From: Nymphaea colorata
Taxonomy: Eukaryota > Streptophyta > Magnoliopsida > Nymphaeales > Nymphaeaceae
Length of the DNA stretch: 60,000 nucleotides
Assembly (NCBI RefSeq): GCF_008831285.2
Contig: NC_045139.1
Location: 32,649,706 to 32,709,705 of the forward strand
Direction of reading: 5' to 3'
Part shown: in pieces, positions 1 to 11,861 of the stretch
Numbering within the stretch: position 1 is the first letter of the stretch
How the letters are laid out: the number at the start of each line of letters is the position of its first letter
Position numbers and translations under genes: made by a program
The notes under the pieces: generated by a model
Told to the model about the DNA's origin: nothing
The model's database searches: none
What the model saw: the letters and a program-made list of their open reading frames with translations, nothing else

Positions 1-132
1 CTTTCTGCCACATCATTCTATTTGTAGCATAAGGCCATGCTTGATGTGGATCCTGATTTCACAAGGGAAATTTTAGAAAAGCAGAGCTTATGCATTTGCT
101 CCTTGGAATCTTAGCATAAAGCTGTTATAATT

Positions 133-409
133 TGTAGAAACACGCAACGGAAAGGAGAAACGGAGAAGAAACACACGATATACGTGGAAAACCTCAAGAA
201 GAGGTGAAAAACCACAGAGAAGCTCTAACCTAGGGGCAACACCGCAACCCTAGGAGAGAGAATATTATTTTCACTTAATCACCAATTACACAATAAGTGG
301 GATTATATAAGAGGGAGACCTGCCTAGGGTACCGAGCCACTCTCGGTACCCGCGCCCATGGGACCGGGTCCATATCTAGACTCGGTTCCCTATACAAGAT
401 ATTCTAACA
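133..409 (-). repeat. 3' LTR of the copia element
   Basis: This 277-bp LTR matches 1221-1497 except for six transitions. It carries the TATA-like TTATATAA near 303-310. The stop codon of the RNase H frame (TAG) is formed by the first LTR bases, TGTTAG, as is common in plant copia elements. Confidence 0.93.
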
Positions 410-781
410 CTCCCCCTCAAGCTTGGCATACATGTCAAACATGCCAAGCTTGCTCACATTTTTCTCGAATTGAGATGTACATAAGGCTTTGGTTAAAACA
501 TCTGCAATTTGATCTTCACACTTCATATACGGCAGGATCAACTCCTTTGAATCTATGCGTTCCCGTATGAAGTGGCGATCAATCTCCATATGTTTAGTTC
601 TGTTATACAGGATGGGATTATTTGCAAGGTTAATCGCAGACTTGTTGTCACAGTACATCTTCATCTTCTCTTCCATTTCAACACCAATATCTGCTAGAAG
701 AATCTTTAACCATAACATTTCTGTAACTCCCATAGCAACATCCATCTTGGGAGTCATCTCGTCGGCCATCACGTTCACCAA
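404..781 (-). pseudogene. C-terminal RNase H remnant of a copia Pol polyprotein
   Basis: This 125-residue frame matches the end of plant Ty1/copia Pol. It shows the RNase H core with CDNKSAINLANNP, then RTKHMEIDRHFIRE, then the closing DQIADVLTKAL and SKLGMFDMYA motifs. RNase H removes the RNA strand of the RNA-DNA hybrid during reverse transcription. All upstream Pol domains have been lost by internal deletion, and the frame opens at a chance ATG, so it cannot give a working polyprotein. It ends in the first bases of the 3' LTR. Confidence 0.9.
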
Positions 782-789
782 AGAGAAAC

Positions 790-1208
790 ACTACCCAGGA
801 CCAGGGAACACGACCGGGTGGTGAACCCAAGAACCACGACGATGGCAATGCGCAGGCGACGACTGCGGCGTTGGACAGAGGCAACGACGATGCTAGACAA
901 GGCAACGGTGCTTGACCAGGCGAGGCGGCAGCGCAGGTGAAGACAATGGCGGCGGCGCTGGACTAATACAACGGTGGCGCGGGCTAGGCGACAGCGGCGC
1001 TGGGCTGGGCGACGGCGGCGCTGGGCTGGGTGACGGCGGCGCTGGGCTAGGCGACGGCGACGCTGCAAGCAGCGACGGCGTTAGCTCAGGAATAGGCGAT
1101 GGAGGCGGCGGAAATAGCAGAGACGGCGGCCGGCGGTGGAAACTCCAGCAGTGGCGGAAAAAGGAAGGCAGAAACGTTACTGGCACACCAACAGTCTCAC
1201 ACGCGCTG
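790..1208 (-). other. GC-rich leader region of the copia element with short tandem repeats
   Basis: This is the untranslated stretch between the primer-binding site and the RNase H remnant. At 960-1075 it has imperfect repeats of about 21 bp built on GGCGACGGCGGCGCTGGGCT. Read on the - strand they give a Pro/Ser-rich open frame (893-1303) with no recognisable domain. I treat that frame as low-complexity sequence, not a gene. Confidence 0.6.
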
Positions 1209-1220
1209 GCTCTGATACCA

Positions 1221-1497
1221 TGTAGAAACACGCAACGGAAAGGAGAAACGGAGAAGAAACACACGATATACGTGGAAAACCTCAAGAAGAGGTGAAAAAC
1301 CACGGAGAAGCTCTAACCTAGGGGCAACACCGCAACCCTAGGAGAGAGAATATTATTTTCACTTAATCACCAATTACACAATAAGTGGGATTATATAAGA
1401 GGGAGACCCGCCTAGGGTACTGAGCCACTCTCGGTACCCACGCCCATGGGACCGGGTCCATATCTAGACCCAGTTCCCTATACAAGATATTCTAACA
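1221..1497 (-). repeat. 5' LTR of the copia element
   Basis: This is the promoter-bearing copy for the - strand element. A TATA-like TTATATAA lies at 1391-1398, about 100 bp inside the LTR. The tRNA-Met primer-binding site directly follows the LTR at 1220-1209, and TAATT flanks it at 1498-1502. Confidence 0.93.
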
Positions 1498-1958
1498 TAA
1501 TTAAAGCATGTGATAGCAGATCCAAATTACAAAACATTTCACAAGTTACTCAATTAGCTGGTAGCCAACCGCACAGCTAGCCTGGTGCAAATCACTCTGG
1601 CTGTCACTGAGTTGCAACAGAAATGTGATGAAATAATCTTGACATGCTTATGTGCCATTACAAAAATATGAACTGAACACTTGTTTAACCTTTTACTGGA
1701 AATTTGGAACTAGAGCAATCATGGACGGAAATGTATTATACTATGTTTCTGGTTTATGTAGCAGGTTAATGTATACCTGGAGCCATGCATAAACATGTTC
1801 AGACCTCCACTTATAATTGCATTATATTTCCTATGCCTTCAATCCTAATTTTATTCAGATCTTCGCTTCAGCCTCAATGAAATATTATATGCTTGACATA
1901 CGCTCCTGCTACGATTATCCTTACACTATATCCTAAAAGTGTGTTGTTACTAATGCAG

Positions 1959-4900
1959 AGGATAGCTGTAGCCTACTTCTTTACAGCTTTATGTGAGATT
2001 TGGTTCACGCGTAAATCTTTGGTTGATATGAAATATGGACCGTTTGGGAGGTACTACATTCAATGGTAAGAATTTGAGAACTTTAGTAGTTCCATTTTCC
2101 ATTTTATCCAGATTCCCTTAGTCAAAGATATTTTTGATGCATTTGTCATTGCACACAAATTCATTGCCTTCATTACCTGCTTTATCGAAAAATTATTTGC
2201 ATTGTTGAATATTCTGATACTTGATACAAGATGAATCTTTGACTTATGGGAGTTGGCAATGAACACTAAGATGAAGAATCAGCTTGTTGAAATTGAAATG
2301 TTTTTTGTTCCATCTAGCGGAAGTTCATAATTGTTCTTTTAATCCAACATGCCTGTTACCCTAACAACATATAGAAATTAAAAACCGTTCAGAAAATGCA
2401 TCAGATTTAGTTATATTTTTATCTTAAAATTAATATATGAAGTAGAAATAGCATATCCTTAAGATGAGAAGGAAAATGGCACTTTATGGATATATAAGGA
2501 AATGCACTTTTGTACTATCTGCAAATTAAATATGAAAAGTCGATTCCCCTGCGGGGTTGTTGAGTCACCTAACATAATATGTCTTCTGATCTATCTCAAA
2601 TGCGAATATATGTGTCGCATGGGTACCTGCGATTATGTAAGATACCGGCATAGTTATGCAAGCAGGGGAGAACACTATTTTCAAATTTTTTTTTATATAT
2701 ATATATATATATTAGAGAGAGAGAGAGATGCATATAATATTTACATTTATATATATAAACATATAAAAATGTACATGTATACTTTCACAATTATGGATGA
2801 TATTCAAGAATGTCATGATGGTCTTATAATGGAAAACAAATAAGGGACAAAATGGTTGCAATATTTTCAACTTCTTGAATATGTGATGCTCCAATACAAA
2901 TTTCATAAATCTGGTATGTTTACTTCTTCATCACTTCCTGTATTTTGATGTGATTTTCCTTTTATCTTCTTAACTTCTCTATGTTTTGTTTGCTTTTCTT
3001 AAAAGGTGACTATCAAGAAAAAGATGAAAAAACAAATTTAATAAGGACTCTAACGAATACAATTCTGGGGATAGTTCTGGATGCCCATGAAGTGACACAT
3101 CATCTCTGGTTTAATTTCTTCACTGAAAGCATCACAAGGGAAAATGGTGCTGCCCAGGACGTAAACTGATTGATCAAAATGTTCCCTTGACAGCATCTCT
3201 TCTTAATAGGTTTCAAGCGATGGAAGAAATTTTTAACTTTTATATTAGGAGAATATGGTATATTGTCCTTATTTCTGTGTGTATAGTTTTTGCTATGCAA
3301 TAAATAATTCCTCGATTATTCCCTTAAGCTTTTCTTTTTTCTTTTCTTATGTTTTGAGAAAATTGCCTTTCTATTAGATTATCTGTGGAATAAATCCATT
3401 GTCTTAGTAATCTCGAAGTTAATCAATTTTTATCAAGGAGTTCGTTAATTGCATTATACAATAAATAGCATGGTTTTCCCTATTATAAGGTTGTGTTACA
3501 TGATTTATTTACTAGCCAAAAATAAATTTGAGTTTACCATCAATGACTAGCAATTGTCGTAGTTACCGAAATTTTTGAGGTGAATGTTTGACATTCTCAT
3601 AATGCACCTTAGTAATACACAGGCAGTTATTCTCTCTGAACTTGATTCATTCAACTTGTTACTGACATTTCATTTATTCAAAGACTTTTTTATTTGAACA
3701 TTTGATATTTTACACTTTGTAACTTATGTGTGATCTCGGGTATTTGCAGTTTACCTGTAACACATCTTTTATACCGCTGTTTCAGGGTATTTGCAGTTTT
3801 TCTGTCTGTCACATACTTGGGACTTCTGTATGGTTTGTATGTTCCGGATTGGCAGTTCGAGGTTCAACAGTTGGAGTCTTCTACACTTTTCTCAGGCAAC
3901 ACTAATGAAGCTTATAAGGTATTGCAACAAGTCCTTGCATATTAGCAGCTCTTTTGCCAGTTTCACTCAGTACAACGGTCACCTATGTTTCAAATGTCAG
4001 TCATTTACAGTATTATGTCAACTATGCTGCATCATTGAATGCTTGGATAAACATTGGCATTCTAAAATTTATACCCTGTTTTGAAAATCATTTTTTAGTT
4101 CAATTTAAAATATCAAAGCAAAAACAGTAGTTAATGATCTAGGGGAGACATGCAAGACGCATGTGGAACATAATAGAAGTATGTGGAGAAACACAAACTG
4201 AAGTTGAAGTCTGGCTCAATAAGGCGCAAGGTTGTTTGCATTTGAGGATCATAAAGGATGCGTTAAAGTATGTCTGATTTGCGTTTTGGAAACAAGTAAG
4301 TATCTTGCTTCCAAGAGAAGCTTTTAGAGAAGCAAGTTTCCCTTCCTATACTGAAGTTTCTGACAACCTTGACTGACATAAAACACGATATAAGTGTGAG
4401 CATTGCATTTGAACTTCGGACCAGCAAGTGTTAATTGAGCTTCATCTTCATGAATCTTTCAGGAACCATGAAGAAAGAACGAGTTGTGTTTTTCAGTTTT
4501 GAAATCCCAAATTGCTCTATATTAGGACAAATTAGTTCCTTTGAACTTTTGAAAATTATTGAAAATGAGTATTGTCTAGAGTCAGTTTAGACTGACTTGG
4601 GCTATTATTTTTGCAATTCAGCAATTTTCACTCTCCTCCATGTATTGAAAATGACTGTGCGATCTGCTTGTCAAATCTTCCAAAACGAAGATACTGAACT
4701 TCTAAATACACTTCTTTTTTCTTAAGAGGAAATATAATTGCCCTAATCAGGTTTTACAATGTCATATTCTGATTACAAAATGTCCTGTGCTGAACTTTTA
4801 AACTTGTATTTATCCCTGATCTTAATCTTTTGGCAGGTCAACTGTTCTGTTAGAGGCGACCTTGGACCAGCTTGCAATGCTGCTGGATTCATTGATCGCT

Positions 4901-7900
4901 ATATCGTGGGTATCCAACATCTATACAAAAAACCTGTATACAGAAATTTGGAGGTGTTGACTTATCTGGGCAAGATAATGTTTAATTATTTTATGATGGT
5001 TCCAAATTTTCTTGTTGATACTATTCTTTTTGCAGGAGTGCATAAGTCATAAGGCTCAAGAAAGTCCACCTGTATGGTGCCATGCACCATTTGATCCAGA
5101 AGGCATCTTGAGGTCAATTTGCAGAGTGCAATTCTTTCTAAATTATCTTACTCCGGATTGTGAGAGGACTTGCAATTGATTTAGCTTGATGAAGACATCC
5201 ACACTGTTTTTCACATGATTTGGCTTGTTCAACATCGGGATTCAATGGCCACTGGAACCCGGGTTGGCTTGTATTTGTATTTAATAGATTGTAGAGCCAT
5301 CCACAGACCTAAAATATTCCTGTTACCTTGTGAAAGATTGCGCTTCATACTTGCTGACGTGTCTTTAAGCCAAATGCAAACAGCTAGAAAGAGTTCAGAC
5401 AAAGAGTGCAGATAAAAGTTGAGCACTTAGTGTCTTATTCTTTTGGATAGGCCAGATGCAATTAGGCCGATCCTACCAGTTTATGCCAAGATACACACAA
5501 GGACACTGAACCATTGACTGCCTTTGACTTGAAGCATTTGAGAGTTGGGTCTAACCCCTTAGCCAGGTTAGGCTCAGCTCTTGTTGGGTATTGACTGCTT
5601 AAAGGCATTTGATATAATTGATGTTCTAGATCAACTTCATAATCCTTTTGCTCCTGGCATAATTGAGAAGCAGAACATCTTATTTCAAAAAATTAAGTTT
5701 ATTTATCATCATATTTTCATGGGTTTTTAGTTATATATTTATTTCATGCAACCTAAAATGTTGTTTTGTTCTGTCTTATTCTTTTTTCAAAACTTCTTTA
5801 TGAATTATGAAAACCGTCATTTTTGATATGTTTTTGTTTGTCATTTTTGTACTTTTTTGGCTTTTGAGTGGTAAAATTTCCCAAATAACAAATTCACCAG
5901 AACAACCTTTACTTTTGGAAGATTTGCCTTTGTTTGGTCTAGCCTAGAGGCCTGAGACCAATATCTATGACTATGTTTGCAATTTACATGCTTATCTTTT
6001 GGTGTATGGGATGACAACTCAAGGCAACTTGAGATATGTTGTGGTTAAACATTTTTCTTGTCAGTTATCATACTAAGGATTCTTGTTGGATTCACATGCA
6101 ATTTTTTGGTAGGACAAGAAGTGTCAAGAACTTACATTTCCAACTAGTAGTGGACTTACCTTTGGTTTCATGAGTCATCCATGGGCTTATTTTGGAGACC
6201 TTTTGCTTTAAGGCGCATATGCTTGCTCCTCTTGCCTGTTCCTTTGCTGGTGCCCTAGTACTACAACTTGAGAAAGTGTGCTTGCCTAAGTGTCTGCCTA
6301 GTCAACTGAGCAACCAAAAGTCTGTAGGATACATTGTTGAACTGAACTTCCAATTGGTATAGATTAGCCTGACTAGTCAACCCCTGAGCATTCTTCAGAA
6401 CAGTTATAGGGTGTAAAATTATATTCTTTACCCCCTTCTGACATAACAGGAACAAAGGGGAACGGAGGTTTAAAATCTGCAACCTTCCTCACATTCCCCC
6501 CAACCCCCCTTTTTCTCTCTCTGCCCAGAGATGTCTCATTTTATGCAAGGGATATATTAACATATGTATATCCTTTATGCGTGCTCTACATTTGCTCATC
6601 TACAAATGTGTGTTCCTTTTGTTTAACTGATGCATTTTGAATCATGGAATATACACATCTATATGGATTACATGTATAGGTTTCTAGTATCTGTATGTCA
6701 ATGTGCTGCTAGCTTGTATTTTCATATTAGGTCTTTGGTCATCTGATGCACTGACTTACATGTCCAGCTCCTTAATGGCTATTGTGACGTGCATTACCGG
6801 GCTTCATTTTGGTCACACTCTTATACAACTTGAGGTCTGATTCTGCTTCTGCTTCTTGGCTCATGTGAATGATTTACCGGCTTGCTTGGTGGGATTACAT
6901 CTTCTCTTTTTTCTGCAAGTCAAAACTGAGGTTCTTAACTGCTTTTCCTTTATGTGTTTTGAGGAGTGTGATGTCAAGTAGATGCGTGTATAGTTCAATT
7001 GCTTTGGTTGCCGTCTGTTCAGGCTGCTTTACTTTTTAGCTGACCAAGTTGATTCAAGAGCTATTTCAAGGCAGATACTAATCTGATAGGACCATTCTTT
7101 CATAAGTTCCCTAATTTGAGCAACGTAGTGCTGATTTTCCCCTTTGAATTGTTTGCACCAAGAAGGAAAGTGAGTAACATAAGTAAATTACTGTGATACC
7201 ATGAAATGAGAACATCTGGTATCTCTTGATGGCATTTCTAAAAAGCATGCTAGGTGTATATTTTCCATGGTAACATTGATTGGAGTACTACATAGTTTGA
7301 ACTTCAAAAGCCAAAATATACATGTCAGCATCCTTATTCACAGGGTTCCATGTGCCATTCTTAAAGTTGCTGCCTTATGCTGTATTGATCATGTGACCTA
7401 TGCCAGATTGTGTGGCCACATTAGCACAGTTTCTAAACTATGACTATGGGGCTATTGCTAGGTACAGTCACAAAGAGAAAAACAATTACGTGCCCACAAA
7501 CACATGGAGACATTTACTGAAATAATAAGTTAAAAAATTCACATAACTTATATAGAGGGACTAAGAAGTCCCCTTTGCAACCCAAGATTAGAAGAAAAAA
7601 GTTTCATTTCATTGGGTCTGCTTCCGACTTGAACTTGTCTGACCTGTAAGCTTAAGCAAGGGGCATATGTTCTATCAGATTATGGCCGTAGTCTTTCTTT
7701 ATATCTAATAAATGTTACTGGTAGATTAACATCGTTTGCTAAATTAATTATGTTTCAGGACCACTGGGATAGGATAAATCACTGGTTGTTACTCTCGTGT
7801 TCATTACTTGCCTTTGCATCATTGTTTGTCTTTATTGGTATGACTCTTCTTCTCGAGATTTATTTCCGTGCACTGTGAAGTTTTGTAATTTATGCCTTTC

Positions 7901-8862
7901 AGAAAATGCAGCTTAAACTTGTTTAGTTCACTGTTTTCTGAATGTGTAATGTTTTTTTGCTGTTTTCTTGTAGGCATTCCTTTGAACAAATCTTTGTATA
8001 CAACTAGTTACACATTGCTTACTTCTGGATCTGCTGGTCTGGTGTTTGGTGGTATTTATTTATTGGTGAGATGCAATGACCACCATCTTTTGATTGGTAC
8101 AAACATGATTATAATGTTTTTGAGAGTTTATGTTGCCTACATGCTTTCTGGTCTTAATGTACTCCAAGTGTTACATAATCAGCATTTTGTTCAACAAAAG
8201 AACCTGATTTAATGTTGCTAGTACCACTTTTCATGGATGAACTGTTGCTAAGGGCAAAAATGTCATATATATATATATATATCTTGAAAGAGTGAGGGAG
8301 ACTTGATTAGACATGTGCAATCCAGACAACGTGGAGAACTCCCTCTATGTCTCCCTCCTATTCCTTTTTCCCTCTCCACAACCATCTTCTCTGTGGATCA
8401 TAATCCCTCTCTCACACACTAAAGGGCATTTAGCTTGTCCCTTTTACTGGATTCACGTCTTTCTCATTCTCTCTCTCACCCATGTCTTCTCCCCCTTTCT
8501 CCCCATATCATGCTCACCATTAAGCATTAAAAAGTGCTGGGCGGGAGGGAGTGGGAGGGAAAGAGAGAGAAGAGAGAAAAAGAAAGAACTTATTCAGCTA
8601 GTTTAACAATGGCAGAGGTATCAACAGAAAATAAAAAATTATTTTATGGGTGGCCGTTTTTGTTTCCTGCAACTTTTTTTTTTTTTTTTTTTGGGCAGGG
8701 GGGAGGTGGGGGAGGGGGGTGTGGTGGAGTGGGCAGGGGGATTGGGTGGGGTTTGATTAAATTAGAAGGGACATATGGCATTTTAAAATAATTTGAAAGT
8801 TCTTAAGATCCAGGGTAGACAGGGCCCCACTGGCTCTGCCCCTGCACAACATGTTCCTCCCT

Positions 8863-8956
<94 letters not shown>

Positions 8957-9255
8957 CCATTGTTCTGTCAGTTTTTGCAAATCCAAGCATATGGGAGCGT
9001 GCAGATTATCCAAAATAATGTGTTAAAATGTTCTGAAAAATCTGATGCTCAAACTAAGTTTTATAAGGATTCCAGAATTAGCACTCTTAAATTTTTTTCC
9101 CTATAAAAATTTTGATCTGGACGATGGATTTTCATCTTTTTGTTCTGAATCCAGCATTTTTGAACATTCTGGAATCAGAATCAATCTGTGTGGTGTGTTA
9201 TTAAATTGTTCAGAAGGTTGCTAAAAAGCATTAACCAGCACCCATCTCTCTCTTT

Positions 9256-9311
<56 letters not shown>

Positions 9312-9929
9312 CTGGGCTTGACATCAACTCACGTAATGAGAATGGAATACTCCCTGGTTGTAGCCAATCAACATGCTGATTATTATGTTTATCCTCATTT
9401 CTGATTTCCATTCTTCTCTCTCTGACTTTCAAAGTAACCAGTCATAAAGCATGCATGCTTATGTTATTATGCCTTTCTGATTCGGTATGCTCTATTATCA
9501 TCACGGTCAACCTAACATTTTTGCATGGATTTTCTCTTGCAGGTGGATGTATATGGTTGTAGGCATCCAACAATTGTGCTGGAGTGGATGGGAAGGCATT
9601 CTCTCAGCATTTATGTGCTGGTCGCATCTAACCTATTATTTATTGCAATTCAAGGCGTTTATTGGGCTTACCCTGAAAATAACATAGTAAGTTTTCATAT
9701 ATTTACTGCTTATTTTTCAATCTATATTTCTTGCACATTGTTCAATCAAATGCATTCTTGTAAAATTTCCAAGATATCTACTGGAATTATCATTCCTGTT
9801 GTATCATAAGCATTACAAAGCCTACTGGAGTTTCAACTAGATTGAGTTTAGTAGCAGAAATTGGTAATATGCTATGGTTATTATCGTGCTTTGCAGATTA
9901 ATTGGATCATTTCCCTCGTACACAAGTGA
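1959..9929 (+). CDS. HGSNAT-like: Heparan-alpha-glucosaminide N-acetyltransferase-like membrane acyltransferase (3' part, nine exons)
   Basis: Spliced exons: 1959-2050, 3786-3918, 4837-4953, 5036-5112, 6768-6834, 7759-7837, 7974-8065, 9543-9686 and 9897-9929 (stop TGA at 9927-9929). All junctions are GT-AG and the phases agree, giving 277 residues in one open frame. Family signatures, in order: YLGLLYGLYVPDW, VRGDLGPACNAAGFIDR, GIQHLY, WCHAPFDPEGIL, GLHFGH, PLNKSLYT, TSGSAGLVF, VLEWMGRHSLSIYVL, and a short tail ending NWIISLVHK. The animal homologue moves acetyl groups across the lysosomal membrane to terminal glucosamine of heparan sulfate; plants lack heparan sulfate and the plant substrate is unknown. 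Several hydrophobic transmembrane stretches are visible. Plant homologues are usually around 430-490 residues, so roughly the first third, including the region expected to hold the active-site histidine, lies left of the window or is unrecognised. No break is seen in the visible exons. The splice from 2050 to 3786 is inferred from alignment with Arabidopsis relatives. Confidence 0.9.
2051..3785 (+). other. Intron of the acyltransferase gene
   Basis: This 1.7-kb AT-rich intron has GT at 2051 and AG at 3784-3785. It holds a short (TA)n/(GA)n tract at about 2693-2760. The small open frames inside it have no family match that I can recognise. Confidence 0.75.
5113..6767 (+). other. Intron of the acyltransferase gene
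   Basis: This 1.65-kb intron starts GT after the codon pair for Ile-Leu and ends CAG before the GLHFGH exon. No repeat or gene structure was recognised in it. Confidence 0.75.
8867..8954. repeat. Compound (CT)n(TA)n microsatellite
   Basis: A run of CT dinucleotides passes directly into about 30 TA units. It lies inside an intron of the acyltransferase gene. Confidence 0.97.
9260..9312. repeat. Compound (CA)n(TA)n microsatellite
   Basis: About 15 CA units are followed by about 11 TA units, in the same intron as the tract at 8867. Confidence 0.97.
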
Positions 9930-11057
9930 TGTTCGGAGGCTGTGGTGTCCTGCCGGCTTTTATTATCTTTATATTTGTTCATTTGAGCTGCATTTTTTTC
10001 TCAATTTTTATTTTTCAGATCCTCATTGTACAGAGACTTATGACGTGTGTATTAATCTGTAAAACTAAAGATATTAATCCATGGAGACATATATCCAGAG
10101 GGGCCTTACTCTTATAGATGGCTATATGCTTCTTGTTTTTGTATATTATTGACTGCTAAATTTTGGCGTCTGTTGTTTGTTAGCAATTTATATATAAGCA
10201 CGTGAGCTTGTACTTTATGAATTTGTGAGTTATTTCAGCTGCATCAATATGCGCAGTCTGTGGATGACTTTTTTGAAATACCATCAAGTTTTCACTAGAC
10301 CTTGTCGAAGATTCAGCACGTTTTTACGTAGTACCATAGCTTGGTGAAGTTTGGTGGTCTGAATTCTGCTTCTCAAGTACACAGGTTGGCTGTTTGTTGC
10401 TAAATCCTAGATTTTTGGAAGTTGTGGTGCTGCCAGAGACTCTATTGTGAGCTCATGGGCCATGGCTTTTCATCAAATTTTTAGAAGACTCTTCTTTCGA
10501 AAGCTGCACGTTGTTATGGTTGAGCATTGTGAAACCGCATTTTTTATTGGATTCAAGCTTAATGGATTCAGAAACTATCTTGTTTTGGCTGGAAATTTAG
10601 AAGCCCACATCGAGAACCTCTGAAAGTAGAAACTGTGACTGGGCCGGCGTGTACTCAATATTAAGGGTGTGTTTGTCGGGTGGGGATTCTGCTGATCAAG
10701 TGGGATCCCCTTCCTCGTTTTTTTTTAAAAAAATCATCGTTGTTGCCAGTAAATGTTGAAAATGAGTCCTGGATTTCAGAGCTAAATTAGGGATTTGTTT
10801 CCACGGATTTTAATCCCACTGCGAGTCTGCGAGGGGGATGCAATTAAAATCCTCGGAAAAGAACCCAACCGCAGCAGCAACACATCTCTCTCTCTCTCTC
10901 CATTTCCAAGAATTTAAGAAAATTAAACAACATATGTAGAAAACTAAAGCTGAATTCAATTGCCAATTTGCGAGAAAACATAAAAAAAATAAGCACTATA
11001 CTTTGCCATAGAGAACACAAACCGAAATTTGCAAAGAAAAGAAAAACAATCACCAAA
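9930..11057. other. 3' flank of the acyltransferase gene and intergenic sequence
   Basis: This follows the TGA at 9927-9929 and presumably begins with the 3' untranslated region. I could not fix a polyadenylation site. A phrase common at the ends of small plant DNA transposons, AGGGTGTGTTTG, occurs near 10,665, but I found no convincing partner end. No gene is recognised. Confidence 0.5.
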
Positions 11058-11811
11058 AGATCTTAAAACTCCAACCAAATGGGACAGATCTTATTTTGTT
11101 ACAGCATTAACCAATAACACTAAAAGCCCCATTGCAATGCAAACCTGCTGGGTAATGACCCCCTTCCCATATTATTAACAAAAAAATGGATAAGTACAAA
11201 TATACAATGAGACGAAAAATCAAACAACATGATTAGTAGAGGCTAGAGTTTCGCAGCAATTTGGGAGGGAAACCATGTAAACAACGACTTTACAGAAGCA
11301 TTAGAACAGAGAGTCTGTTAGATTTCCAAAACAGGATTGGAGTTCCTGAATTCTTTTTGTACACAAGGGTTCTTATAGAAAATAAAATAATAGAAAGGAA
11401 ACGTCTAGCAATTAAAGGGAAGGTAAAACGATTGTCGACGTCACCATCTGCATTCTTATCAATTCAACCTCCGTTGCTCTGCACCCAGAACTCCCTGTCG
11501 GAAGACGGAGCCACGCCGGAGAAAATACTGCATGGCATCGAGAAAGAAGGTAAATGGAAGATGCAAAGAACGTTGTGAAGAAATAAAATAACGAGGGCTA
11601 CGCGCACCGAAAAATCTCGTTGTCATCGGCGTGGTTGAGGAAGATGGAGCCGCAGGAGGGGTGGTTCTCATCTGTGGAAAGGCGGGCGAGCTCTGGGAAG
11701 CTTCTCCACCCACGCGTTGCCTCTTGGATCGATTGATCATGTAGTTTCGTGATTTGCAAAACTAATTGTCATGTCATTCGAACACCAAACACCACTGAAA
11801 CTTGGTTTTGA

Positions 11812-11813
<2 letters not shown>

Positions 11814-11859
<46 letters not shown>
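11814..11859. repeat. (TA)n microsatellite
   Basis: A pure TA dinucleotide run of about 23 units, inside the part of repeat copy 1 that copy 2 lacks. Confidence 0.97.

Positions 11860-11861
<2 letters not shown>

Larger units (their letters stand above)
133..1497 (-). mobile_element. Internally deleted Ty1/copia LTR retrotransposon with target-site duplication
   Basis: The element has two 277-bp LTRs (133-409 and 1221-1497). On the - strand each begins TGTTAGAATATC and ends TTTCTACA. A perfect 5-bp duplication, TAATT, flanks it at 128-132 and 1498-1502. Next to the 5' LTR (the right-hand one) is the primer-binding site TGGTATCAGAGC (- strand, 1209-1220), complementary to initiator tRNA-Met. 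Next to the 3' LTR is a purine tract, TTGAGGGGGAG. The interior is only 811 bp and keeps the last part of RNase H plus a GC-rich stretch, so gag, protease, integrase and reverse transcriptase are missing and the element is non-autonomous. By my count the LTRs differ at six positions, all transitions (about 2 percent), which suggests a fairly recent insertion. It lies antisense to the acyltransferase gene, 461 bp before its first visible exon. Confidence 0.95.
8066..9542 (+). other. Microsatellite-rich intron of the acyltransferase gene
   Basis: This intron is 1.48 kb. It holds a poly-T run followed by a G-rich tract (8677-8755), then (CT)n-(TA)n at 8867-8954 and (CA)n-(TA)n at 9260-9312. Open frames on both strands here are only translations of the dinucleotide runs. 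Confidence 0.8.

Noticed and set aside
893-1303. A 136-residue Pro/Ser-rich frame and an opposite Gly-rich frame
   Set aside because: They come from short GC-rich tandem repeats in the copia leader, start inside the LTR and have no domain.
4759-5052. 97-residue continuous frame taken as a separate gene
   Set aside because: Its middle is one acyltransferase exon (4837-4953); the ends are intron sequence.
8783-9026. Open frames on both strands reading YIYIYI and SLSLSL
   Set aside because: They are translations of the (CT)n(TA)n microsatellite inside an intron and have no other content.
10664-10870. Possible MITE starting AGGGTGTGTTTGTCGGG
   Set aside because: No matching inverted end or target duplication could be found.
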